Source of the DNA: Hippopus hippopus
Taxonomy: Eukaryota > Mollusca > Bivalvia > Cardiida > Cardiidae
DNA: 64,000 bases
Assembly (NCBI GenBank): GCA_946811185.2
Contig: OX328109.1
Coordinates: 30,302,129 to 30,366,128 of the forward strand
Reading direction: 5' to 3'
The number at the start of each line of letters is the position of its first letter. The first letter of the stretch is position 1. A program made the translations under genes and the position numbers. The notes beneath the pieces were generated by a model that was not told the DNA's origin, ran no database searches, and saw only the letters and a program-made list of their open reading frames with translations. Shown one piece after another: positions 12,381 to 24,400 of this stretch.

Positions 12381-14180
12381 ATGTTATCTGGAAATGCTTC
12401 CGTGTGTTAAAGAGTTATACACTTTATAGCAAACATTTTAGACAACATAACAGAAACTGTTTCAAGTTTGTGGTATATGTATTTTTAGGTAGTCTTTATC
12501 TGTAAGTTTTGCTATAATAGAAGTTTGCCTGTTGCTCTATGTCATCAAACATTCCTTCAATGTTAACTGTGCCGGACTTGTGTTTCAAGCTGAAACACTT
12601 GATTTTTTAAAAGGACATCATTAGTGTTAGCTGTTAACATATTCAGTGTGGAGAAGAAACTAAAGTATTGTACACATCACAATTGAGTAATTTTGAACAG
12701 AATGCTATGCCATTAAACAATGTGTGGGCTTAGATCAGACTCCATGGTTTTCTGCACTCTGATCAGTACGTACACATACTGCTATTGGCCTTATGTTACC
12801 ATCTGTAACTCTTCCATAACTCTGTGCTTCTAATCACTCCATGGAATACAAGTGATACCATCTTTTAAAGTTCTTTACCAAATAATACTGTCTTTTCATG
12901 ACCCTTAGGAAGAAAACATACGAAGTCATTGTAGGAAGGGAAGAAAACATTGGTAAATAGCATTTTTTTCCACCTTTTCTACCTTTTCAACACCGTATTC
13001 ACCATTTGAGCAACAGATCACATTATTTGAGACAAATATCACATTGTATGAGCCATGTTCAATTTTTTTTGTGTGCAAATACTTGCAATTAGGATGAGTC
13101 TAAAATTTTGTGGTCTGGTGAACAGTTTACTGAGCCCCTATTTATGTTGTATGCATACCACAGCATGAACAATGCAATAATGTATATTTATGTGAAGAAG
13201 TTAAAATTAGGTAACATGAAATATGTAGAAAGAGGCTTGTATCCAACAACATTATTTATCACACAACCATCCATTGTTTTCCTTGTACTATGACCATTAT
13301 GATTTTATTTTTTAAATATGTGTATTACATAAATTTTAGATAAGCATCATACAACACTACAAATGCATTACATGGCATAATCAGTTAAAGTTTTCAGGCG
13401 CATGACTACCAAAGCATGGCTGATCATAAATTTTCCTTTCAAAATTTGAGTGTCAAAACAACTTTTTAGCAAGCTAGGATTTCTTTTATTTTTGGAATTA
13501 AAATGAAGGAGCAATATGAATTAAGCTTCTCTGATGCTTTTTTTTTTTCCATTCTGAACATTCAATCCTGTCAAAGAAGGGAGTCGACTCGCCAATGAAA
13601 ATGTCGTCAATTACATATACATGTACATGTATCAATATTATTTCTGAACAATAATTTGTGAGATATTTTGTGACAAAATAATCTGACATTTGGTGGCTTT
13701 TCAGATAAAATTTTATTGAATAGAAGGAAAAATAATATGCTCAAAAGGCTTGCTTATATAAATCCTCTAGATTCCTGCAGTAAAATTTTATCTCAAAAGC
13801 TATATCTATTCCAAGGCTTTTTATGTCAGATCTTGAATGTATGTGTAGATAAATTGATTTTGTAAATGTCTGAAAAAATCAACAACCCATCAGTTGTGCG
13901 AGTTATTCTTTGTAAAGGTTATAAGTAAATAGATAGTGTAGAAAGATGGCATTAAATGGACTGTTGTTAATTTGTTGTAAAAAAATGAAATTCCAATTTA
14001 AAAAAAGTAATAAAAAATTGATTGGACAAATCCTGGAAAAGTTTGTCTTTATTTTGCCTCAAAATTTATTCATTTCATTTCCACCATTTCTCAGAAAAGA
14101 TGACTTGATTTTGTTATAAATGTACTTTCTTAGCTACAACTTGTTCTTGTCCATCTGCACTCCGAATATTTTAAAAGGAT
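12381..14180. other. Intergenic, one diverged F1 copy
   Basis: A poorly conserved F1 copy lies at about 12880-13130. The remainder shows no exon or recognisable repeat boundary. A short ACATGTACATGTAT run near 13618 is simple sequence. Confidence 0.45.
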
Positions 14181-14209
14181 AAAGGCATGTGTTCACCAAC
14201 CATTCACTA

Positions 14210-14504
14210 TGAGCCATACTCTTGCAAAAGGGGGTTTGCATCTCAGTGATGCATTATACCAGTCAAGTCATCACATCTATTTTTTTGTACAATCGACTAT
14301 GAGGTAGAATGGTCCTTTGACATGCAGGAAATATAACAATAATAAAAAGTTTTGACCCAGGTCTTCCAGCACAGACTACAGAAGCTGACATAGGTAGATA
14401 CAGTGCTTCCAGTGAGGCGAAAGTCCATGGCCTCCAGGTTACAAGTCCTACAGTTTACAGCCGAGCTATGCAGGACCTCTCCCCTTCTTACAGGGCATGG
14501 CTCA
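14210..14504. mobile_element. F3 MITE, complete copy
   Basis: Starts TGAGCCATACTCTTGCAAAA and ends, reversed, TGAGCCATGCCCTGTAAGAA, so the termini form an inverted repeat of about 25 bp. Interior motifs are GAGGTAGAATGGTCCTTTGA, ATGCAGGAAAT and GTTTTGACCCAGGTC. No obvious target duplication. An F4 fragment (GTGTTCACCAACCATTC) abuts on the left. Confidence 0.65.
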
Positions 14505-14718
14505 TTCAATGTTACATTCCAAGACCACCTGAACTGATTGTTCTGATTGGCCTAGACATTCTGTCTCTGCCAATAAATGGATAGTTTTGAAAATTTGAAT
14601 TGAGAATGGTCAGTGAATATAAACCAAGGTTTTTTTGATTATCAATCGAGCAACATTGAAGTTGAACTGAATCACAGGCTGTTAAAAGATTGTTGGAAAA
14701 GGAGCATTTGCTTCTATA

Positions 14719-14938
14719 TCCTTTTACCGTACACTCCTTGAAGACCTTGAGGACAAAGCCTTTTGAAACCATTAAGGGCAAAGGAGAAAATGCTGGTAAC
14801 CAGCATTTTCTCCTTTTCTCACAATGTCTTCTATCATATCAACGACAATGTCTACCTTTTGAACCATATTTGAATTGTGCCTGCAAATTCTTTTGATTCG
14901 GACAAGTCTTTATTTTGCTCATGGTGGTAAAGAATTAA
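14719..14938 (-). mobile_element. F1 MITE copy
   Basis: The hairpin GGAGAAAATGCTGGTAACC with its mirror GCATTTTCTCCTTTTCTCAC is well kept; the right end is GGTAAAGAATTAA. The left end is decayed (CCTTTTACCGTACACTCC). Confidence 0.75.
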
Positions 14939-15199
14939 CAATGTTCTCTATATTTTTTTAATGGATATTTAGCTATCTTTCAAGTGTTTGTAAAACATTG
15001 TGGAAATTTGTGTTTAAATGAGGTATCATGTTTTTACCATAATCAAAACATCTTGCCACTAATCATTTACCAGATAACCTGTTGTTATTGAGACCCTTCA
15101 AAAACATACAACTCCTTGTTTTTAAGACCCTGGGAAGGCTTTCAAAAACTCTGTGAAACAAGACTTGTCACTGAGAAATTGACCGGTACCCCCAAAAAT

Positions 15200-15980
15200 A
15201 ACAACCTTTTCCTGTGAGATGTGCACATGAACATTAACAATGGACACAACACTTACAAACACTTCTGACCCTGCCTTGACCTTGACTTTTTACGAGGTTC
15301 TTGTGCGCAACACATCATTCACATCCTCTGCAACGTTATACCAAAATTCTTTCATAATTTAAAAAGTTACAGACCAGACACAAACACTACTACAGAAAAA
15401 CATATTTGACCTTTAACCTATAGACATGACTTGTGCAAGAACACCGTCTAAATGTGGTTAACATTTATGCAAGTTTTGTTGGGATATTAAGTCGTAGGAA
15501 AGGGGGCTATGTCCCGACATGAAAACAGACATTTGACCTTGCCATGACCTTGACCTATGCACATGGTTCCTGCACTGAACACATTGTCTTAAAGTGGTTG
15601 ACCATTCTACAGTTCTATTGAAGTTCATTCATAAGTAGAAAAAGTCACAAGCCAGATACTAACACAACCCCCCAAAATTTATCTTTTTAATGATTTTTGA
15701 CCTTGTATGCTGTGACCTTGACCTTTGATCTACTAATTATAGTAATATGATTGTTAGGTGTTGCACATTATTTGTACATGTATGTGGTTGACAAGTGCTG
15801 TGGCCTCAACCTTTAACCTACAGACATGACTCCTGCATATGACAGATCAACTTGATGTGGTAAACATTTGTGCAAAGTTATTCTGAAATTTGGTAATAGG
15901 GGAAAAAGTTATGGTCCAGTCATGACAACTGGCATTTGACCTTGCCATGACCTTGACCTTTGGACATGAGCCTGACACAT
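15200..15980 (+). repeat. Degenerate tandem array with TGACCTTGACCTTT motifs
   Basis: About four units with a period near 200 bp. Each has a TTTGACCTTGCCATGACCTT-like box, then GACATG, a CATTTGTGCAA-like stretch and AAAAAGTYA with CCRGACATGA. The box contains repeated TGACCT half-sites (AGGTCA on the other strand), the core bound by nuclear receptors. Any regulatory role is inference. Confidence 0.6.
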
Positions 15981-16461
15981 CATTTTTAGACTAGCAAAGC
16001 TATTCTATAGGCATTCAGATTGACTCAGATGCAATGTAAACAAAAAACCCCACAATTGCCAAATACTGCCTCACAGAAAAATAATTCTTTCTATTAACAA
16101 TCTTAATTCTGTTATATATGACAATTTTGACAAAAACCACAAAATCTCTACCATCCTGTTTTGAACATGTCTATTTAAAAAGTAATAGACTGAACAATAT
16201 GGCATTGATAAGGTACAAGATGTTTGCTTATATGTAAATTAAGTGACCTATGCAAATCAGGCTCATACACATACATGTATTCCTACAACACAGTAACATT
16301 ACCAATGAATCTAAAAATAGGTACACCTAGGTAACTTGTAGCAAATCCCAGCAACATTCACCCTCACTGGACAGGGAACCCTTGTCATTCCTTCAGTCAT
16401 TCATTATTTAGATCATTGTGTACCGAGAAAATGATTTTAAACTCATTTTACGTCTTGTGTA

Positions 16462-16691
16462 TTAACACTTTACCACGCAATCACAAGTTTTAACGAAATT
16501 GGGGAATATGCCCTGTGAAAACATTGCGGGGAAAAAGGAGAAAATGCTGGCAAACAACATTTCCTCCTTTTCCCATGTTGCTTTCTGCCCTGTTAGAATC
16601 AGGTTTCATCAATTGAGCCACATTTACATTTATAGTCTGGAACAGCTTTGAGTTTCGACGAGTGAACATTTTTCGTTTTGTAAAGAGTTAA
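16462..16691 (-). mobile_element. F1 MITE, complete copy
   Basis: TTAA-to-TTAA copy of 230 bp: left end TTAACACTTTACCACGCAAT, right end GTAAAGAGTTAA. The hairpin is partly decayed on the right arm (CAACATTTCCTCC). Confidence 0.8.
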
Positions 16692-16754
16692 ACAGTTTAC
16701 TACACAATTATATCTTGTGCTATTGATTAACTATATAATCCAGTTTAAGTTTAA

Positions 16755-17240
16755 CCCTTAATCTGCTAAAAAAAAATAAATAAATGAAACTATCAAGCTG
16801 ATGGTAAAAACCTGAATATTGCTATTACAAATTTATATTTTGGAGAAAAAAATATACTCTTATCAGACAGTGTAAATCCAAAATCAGACTGCAGTCTGTG
16901 CAGCCTGATCTTAATCTACACTGTCCATCTATTCGTTTGTCTGTCCAGACAAATATCTTCAAAAATCCTTTTTGAAAATTGATGAAATTTTGTACATGTT
17001 TTCCTTATGATAGTCCACTGATATAATTATTTTTCCAATTGATGCTGTGTCATGGAAAAAGGGGACTTGATGTATATTTCCTTTATGAACCAATATTTCT
17101 TTAACTAGATCTACTGGACAAAATTTTATGAACCTTCATATTTATACTGTTTATCATAAGCCACAAACAAGCATTATCTGTTCTCATTTAACGAAATGCC
17201 ATGTTATGGAAAAAGGGGTCTTAATGTAAAATTTTGTTAT
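16755..17240. repeat. F2 palindrome followed by a duplicated unit
   Basis: About 16755-16925 is an F2 copy: TTAACCCTTAATCTGC, then GTGTAAATCCAAAATCAGAC mirrored by CTGATCTTAATCTACACTG. From about 16930 to 17240 two units of roughly 170 bp follow, each with CATGGAAAAAGGGG or TATGGAAAAAGGGG and TATGAACCAAT. Confidence 0.55.
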
Positions 17241-17637
17241 GAACCAATAACAAAAAGGCCACGTGTATATGCAAAACGCGATACCTCTTATACGTTTCTA
17301 TTAAAAAAGTCTTTTTTGGCAGGGGATATCATTTCAACGAAATTACTTGTTTTCAATTGAAAGTTAACATACAAGGTTTCCATAGTTTTTCTTATTTTGC
17401 CAAGTTAGTAGTCAAGTGTGTTGGGTAAACTCAATGGATTGAACTGGATACGGATTGAACTTAATAAACGGAATGAGCCGGCGGAACTGGAATGGACTCA
17501 AACCTGAATTTTACAATTTTTCTTCAATCTTGTATAAACCAACCAAGTTATCTTTATCATAGCCACTTATTTCAAATTCACTAGTCTGTCAGTACTTTCA
17601 GTACTTTGATTATTTGGTTAATAATTCAACACAGTAA

Positions 17638-17892
17638 TATCGTGGCAGCCAGCGCACCTATCCAAGCTTTCCTGGACTCTCCTGTACTCCACACAATATT
17701 CTTTCCAAGCCACAGGCTGCTTTCCCTCATAACCATTGTTGAAACAATAGACAGTGGTAAGAGAGGAATCAATCCTGTCGCAATGACTATCATCAGTTCT
17801 CGGAAAGAAATTGACTGAGCTCGGAATCAAACCAGCAACCTCCTGTTCTCACATCCTTTACACTACAGACTGAGCTACCAGGGCTCGGCCCC
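17638..17892 (-). mobile_element. tRNA-derived SINE, minus orientation
   Basis: On the minus strand the head reads CCCTGGTAGCTCAGTCTGTA (A-box like) followed about 45 nt later by GGTTTGATTCC (B-box like), then a non-tRNA body. Related bodies with CCAAGCCACAGGCTGCTTTC or close variants occur at about 19715-19930, 27120-27370, 29570-29768 and 54488-54690, with fragments at 30370-30480 and 48310-48440. Confidence 0.7.
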
Positions 17893-18177
17893 TATAAATG
17901 AACAAGATGTAGTTGTGTCGAAAACTATTCATTTACTTTTCTCATTAATATAAGTAACAAAAGGTGCAATCACATAACTTAAGAAAAAATATTCTAAGAT
18001 TTCTTCAACACAACAATCCAGATATCAAGCATGTCTTTATTTTGTTTAAATGGCGCTTTATGCTATTATTAACAGTATTTCTATTTGATAATGGCAACAG
18101 CATGTTCATACTTTTTCTGGGTTTCATCCGTACTTTGTTGGAGTTATATGATACCATGCCTAAGGCCCCAAAACAGT

Positions 18178-18464
18178 AATTGTTGTCTGCAAATGCTCTT
18201 TCCACGTTTTCTGTCCCTTCAAAGACAAACCTATCATTTGATCCACATTTTATTTGTCGTCTACAAATGTTTTTCCGTGTTTTCTGTCCCTTCAAAGACA
18301 AACTCATCATTAAAGCCACATTTTATTTGTCATCTACAAATGCTTTTTCCACATTTTCTGCCCCATCAAAAACAAACCCATCATTTGAACCACATGTAAT
18401 TTGTTGTCTGCAAATGCTTTCAATTCCGTCAAGTCTAAAATTTTGTCATCTGGTAAATAGTTAA
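18178..18464 (-). repeat. F1 copy with an internal tandem triplication
   Basis: Three consecutive units of about 73 bp each start TTGTYGTCTRCAAATG and run through a TTCCACRTTTTCTGYCCC-like stretch, CAAAGACAAAC and CATCATTTGAACCACAT. A fourth partial unit leads into the normal F1 end (GGTAAATAGTTAAC). The unit corresponds to the inner right half of F1. It lies just beyond the 3' end of the RAD9 coding region. Confidence 0.75.
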
Positions 18465-18485
18465 CATGGTCTATTTTTTTGCCTT

Positions 18486-21400
18486 TCAATCCTCTTCATC
18501 ATCGGTGTCTGCAGCTAGAACCTTGGACACTGAAATGTTCTGTGATTTCTGACTTTGGCTTTGTGATGAACCAAAAAATATAGACCGGAACTGAAATGAA
18601 AATTGAAAGTCTTTGTTTGTTTCGGGTTTTTACAGTATTAACTTGAAGCTTATTTAGTCATGGCTTCCCTTGGTTTCACCAGCAATAGGCTGGGTCTCTG
18701 CAGTGACTTGCCTTTGGACACTCAAACTTGACCAGCATTGCTGACAGATACCAAACTAAGGTTTCCAGACTAAAAATCCACTGCCTTAATGAATGAGTTT
18801 AAACAGCAAGTCGTAGTATTATACATGTATTAACCTATTTAACCCTTTTGATAATCAAGTGTTTTAGCACCCATCAGGAAAAAGGCTGCTGAAAGTGTCG
18901 TGGGAAAAGGAGAAAATTCTAGATGCAAGCATGTTATACTTTTCCACAATGTCTTCTATGCACTTTCAAAAATGAATCCCAACATTTTAACACCTGTGAC
19001 TTTGTTGTGTGTAATGCTTTAAATATGGTAAGTATAAGATTATGGCTAAAATGGTAATGGCTAAAATTCCAATGTAACTCTGTGAAAAAAATGAGAGACA
19101 CTTTGACAGCACAATAGTAACCTCATTATTTTTTTTTTCCTGCACACAACTTTATATGCCTTTCAAATACATGCAATAACTTTTGAATTTTTCTTTGGAA
19201 AAGAAGCAAATGCCTGCAACAAACATCATTCCAATAGTGTTCTCTTAATGTTTGAACCCTTCACCAGACGATTATTCTGTTTTTTTCCTAATTTTTGGAA
19301 GACAGCTTTTGAAAAATTTGTGCGAAAAAGACAGAATGGTAGAATGATGGTAGCTAGCGATTTCCCTTCATTTCAACTTTCTACCATATCACTCATCTGA
19401 AGTCAACCGTTCTGTACTCTGCAAATGCCTCCAGTATGGACAATTCTAAACTTTAATCAGGTAGGGGAATTAACTCTTTACCAAACAACAAGATTTTAGA
19501 CTTGTCCAATTTCACAGACTTGCTGATGACAAATTAAATGTGGTGCAAATGATAAGATTTGTCTTCGAAAGAATAGAAAACATTCTGAGAAAAGGAGAAA
19601 GTGTTGGTTACCAGCATTTACTCTTCTCCCCACAATTTTTCAAAAGCATTCTATCACAGGGTTGTTAAAACTCGAGATTGTTTGCTAAAGCTTAACACTA
19701 TTTCCATCACGATTTCCATTGTATCGAGGTGACCATAGCACCTATCCATGTGTTCACAGAGTTCTGCCACATCACTTTCCACACCACAGGCTGCTTTCTG
19801 TAACATAAATATTCTTAAAACAGTATTCAGTGGAGACAGACAAAAGAATCAGGTCTCAGTGACAATTATCAACCCTTAATAAGAGTTTGATCAAGCCGAA
19901 ATATGAACTTGTGACATCTGGTATACTAGTCTGTATATTACTTATTTAACAACAAGTTGGGCAAACTAAAACAAAATATCAAATGTTAATTACCCTTTTT
20001 GCTGGGGGTGTTCCAGGAACAGCATCCTCTTCTCCTGAGTCCTCTGCCATGTCTACATCATCTGTAACTGTGGTGTCTAACAGGATCTGAATGAAACATC
20101 AACACAAGTACAAACTGATGACAGCTAACCCTGTACCAAACAATCCCTGATTTTTATGACCCAGAGGAAGAAGCCTTCTGAAAACATCATGGGAAAAGAA
20201 GAAAATGCTGGTAACCAGCATTTTCTCCTTTTCCCAAAATGTTTTCTACTCTTCTAAGTCAAGTTTCAATTTTTGAGTCATGTTTATTTTGTCGTCTGCA
20301 AATGCTTTCAATTTGGACAAGTCTAAAATTTTGTAGTTTGGTAAAGAGTTAAAATTCTAATTGCTAAAAATAGATAATACCGAAGTCTACTTTATCCTTT
20401 TATCAAACAATTCCATGTTTAAATGACCCTAAGTAAAAGAGTTTTTGAAACCAGCATTTTCTCCTTTTCTCATGTTTTTTGTCCTTTCATAGACTTTTTG
20501 TCATCTGTAAATGCTTTCAAACTAGAGAAGCCAAAAATATTTCTGTTTGGTAAGGAGTTAAGTATGGCAAAATAACTGCCGATGAGTGACTTTACTTCAA
20601 AGCATCTTTTATCGTTTTTGCCTTTATATTTAACCTGATAAAGGCAAGAGCTACATTTTAACATAATAACAACATGGAACATGGTAGCCCTTTAGCACAC
20701 AATCCTGAGTTTTAATGAGCCCTCGGGAGATGTCCTTTGAGAATTTTGTGTTAAGGAGAAAATGCTGGTAATCAGCATTTTCGCCTTTTCCCATGTTTTT
20801 CCCCCATTTCAAAAGCAAATGTTACCATTTACATAACATTTCATTTGTTGTCTACTAATGCTAGCAATTTGAATCAGTAAAAAGTTAAAAAACTGAATCC
20901 TTTTAAGCAAGTATACTGAACAGTTCCATTTCTCTTTGATCCTGGACCAGTATGAGAGAAAGGGAATAAACTTGTGTTTTTTAGTGATGCTATCTATTCC
21001 CCAAACAGATTTAAAGCAATAGTGTGGCACAATACAGCCCATCATTTTCTCCCTTTCTCACAACGTGTTTTATCTTTTCAAAAACAAACCCCGTCATTTG
21101 AGCGATGTCAAAGATAATGCTTTTTCTGGTAAACAGTTTACTCATTAGTCATTACAAAATGACAACATTTAAGACTAAGCTATACTGAAAGTATTTGCAG
21201 ATAATACATTAAACCTAGCAGGCAAGCTTTGTCTTTGAAATGGTAGAAAACCTTGTGGGGAAAGAAGAAAATGCTGGCAACTGTGTGGGAGACGTTACCT
21301 GCACAAAAACTGATTTGTTTGAATCAATCCTTTATCAAATAATCCCATGTTTTAATGCCCTTGATGACAAAAGCTTTGGAAAACACCATGGGAAATGGAG

Positions 21401-24400
21401 AAAATGCTAATAACTAACATTTTCTTTTTTTTTCCACAATGTTTTCTAACCTTTACAAGACAAATCCCACCATTTGAGCTACCTTTAATTGGTCATCTGC
21501 AAATGCTTTGGATTTGGAATGGTCTAAAATTTTGTCATTTGGTAAAGAGTTAACCTGAACAGGAATTCTCAAAGTTTCATAGTAACAAAGCTAACTCCAC
21601 AATACCTTAGCTTTAGTCCCCAACATAGGTATGACAGGGCTTCCTTCACTCTCTCCTTTTGAACTACTGGGGACCTGTGAGTCATTGCCATCATTCTTAT
21701 CTGTCACATTCTCTACAACACCAGAGTCTGTGTCACATGATCTGACAACACTGTTACTGTTGGCATTGCTATGAGACACATTTTGTCTGGGAATATTTAA
21801 TGTTGTATTCTGGTCTATATGCACATCTGCATCATTATCATCCTCCATTAGTTCATTGTATGCACTTTCTAATCTTTCTGATCTGTAACCTTGACCTCGA
21901 GATCTAAATATGAAAGTTTATTCTTTTTTAACCTTTTACCAAACAACAAAATTTTGGATTTGTCCAATTTCGAAGCATTTGCAGACGACAAATAATATTT
22001 GGCTCAAATGATAGAATTTGTGAGTAAAATAACAGAAAGCACTGTGGGAAATACTGGTTACCAGCATTTTCTCCTCTTCCCACAATATTTTCTAGAGCCT
22101 TCTTTTACAGGGTTGTTAAAACTCGAGTTTCTGAGATAAAGGGTTAAATGTTTTTTTAGATTTATGTCATTGTTCTCATTATATTTGTCGATTTTTAAAA
22201 TTAACCTTTTACCAGACAACAAATGTTTATAGTTGTCCAAGTTCAAGGCAAGAGCAGATGACAAATGTGCATCAAAGTGTGGAACAGTCTCTGAATGGGC
22301 TGCTGGTAACCAGCAATATCTCTACTTTTTCAAAGACCAATCTCATCATTTGACCCCAATTTGTTGTCTGCAAAGGCTATGAATTTGAACACATCCAAAC
22401 TTTTGTGAGTAAAAGGTCCTTACAAAGATTGTGGGAAAAAGAAAATGCTGGTAACCGTAAATTAGGCTACACTCAATTTAAAGTCTGCAAATGGTTTAAC
22501 TCTTTACCAAATGACAAAATTTTAGACTTGTCCAAACTGAAAGCATTAGCAGACGACAAGTTAAATGTGACTCAAACAATGATTTCTGCCTTTGATGGGA
22601 TAGAAAACATTGTGGGAAAAGGAGAAAATGCTGGTTACCAGCATTTTCTCCTTTTCCCACAATGTTTTCAAAAGGCTTCTTCCTCAGGGTCGTTAAAACT
22701 CGGGATTGTGTGGTAAAGGGTTAAGTTTGGACAAGGTTAAATTCTGTTGTCTGATAAAACAGTTAAGACAAATGAAATGAAAACAGAATTATTTTACCTG
22801 TTTGACACGTTAGGATCTTCCTCCTGTCTGTTGTTTGGCACATTGGATGACCTTGAGATTGATGTACTTGGTTGTGGTTGGTATGACCTTGAGCCTGCCC
22901 TTTGATTTTGTCTGTTGAACAAAAATGTTTGAATATTCTTGACAAGATTAACCCTTAAATCCCTTATCCCTACTTCAGTTGCTATTGCTGACAACCTGTT
23001 TAATTTTTCATTTTGTTTACTAAGAGCTTTTCCGTTAAATACTAAATTCAAATTGAATTTAAGTTTTAGCTGTAAAATTGAAACAAATGTCCTTCAAATG
23101 GCATATAAACTTTGATGTCTTAACATATTTTTTTTAATGCTAAAGTGCTAATTTTCTGCAAATATTTCAAATTTTTTTTTAAGACTGAGACATCTGCAAA
23201 TTTGACATATCAGTCTGGGTTGTTCAAGGGAAAAGATCGGCCCAGAGTGGGGTGGGAGTTTAAGAACTTAAAATGAATAAAAACCTGCTGCCACTGAGAA
23301 GGTAATCAATATGGATTAAGATATTCTATACTAGGTATTGTAACCCAAGAGTTCCTTTAAACTTCACATCTAGGGTGAGGGGGTTACTTGCAGGACTGCA
23401 GTTTCTAAATATGTAAAACCATGTTTGATAGTGTAGATACATATCCAAACTGCATGTTCTGCATGGTCTGATCTTGATCTTAACCATCCACAACATTAAC
23501 TGAAGCTGTACTTGACATCTGATGAACAAAACTTTACCTTTTCTGTGTTGACATTCTGGACTGGGTTGAGGTCTGTGTGAGATCTGACTGTTCTGCCAAA
23601 GTTGCTAAAACAAAGTTTGCCTCGAAAGTGCTGTCACTGTCTATACTGAACACTATTGGTCTGTTACGAGAACATAACAACAGCACTTTGTGTAGTGAAC
23701 ATATACATGTACAATGAGGAAGCTCCTTGGCTTTTCATCTTGATAGTAAAATGAATATAGCCCATTACCAAAGGTCCATGGGTTTATACAACCATGAGGA
23801 AGAAGGCTTTTGAAAACCTTGTTGAAAAATGAAAAAATGTTAGTAGCCAGCATTTCCTCCTCAGCCCCAGTATCTTTTCTTCCCTTTTCTTCTTCTCCTA
23901 TTGCCTTTATTGTTTCTGCTTTTTCAATCAAATATTTCATCATTTGAGCCACATTCAATTCATCTGCAAATTCTTTTGATTTGGATATGGCTACAATTTT
24001 GCTATCTGGTAAAGAGTATACATGTAATTCCATTCATTTTACAATGAGAGTGCAGTTAAAAGCATGTCATTTGGTGAACAGAAATCAAAGATAAAAATCA
24101 AAGGAATACATCAGAAAAAAAAAAAACCTTCCTAATGTCTTAAAATTACTACATAGGCCACTTGATTCTGTCCCCAATTGCTTTGCCACCCATGCAAATA
24201 TTAATTTGTCTATTGATTTTGCTCTGGTAAAAATAATTTCTGACATGATTTGATATAAAATTTTATTTAAGGAATCCATGGCTCCGTGTTCACCAACCAT
24301 TCTTAAGAGCATTCTTGGTCTTATTCTCCATTTTCCTAAATTTGAAGGTAACACAAGTTCTAAACGATTTGGTTTAGCCAATCAGAAGTTGTGTAACTTT

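Noticed and set aside
22405..22716. Open frame reading [20 protein letters not shown], recurring at many places on both strands
   Set aside because: It is the translation of the F1 MITE palindrome, which happens to lack stops in one frame. It recurs in copies of all ages without an initiator, splice or codon constraint, so it is not a gene family.
23653..24033. 126-codon minus-strand frame next to RAD9 exon 9
   Set aside because: It is mostly F1 copy sequence ([17 protein letters not shown]) running into intron. The RAD9 exon uses a different frame beginning at 23660.
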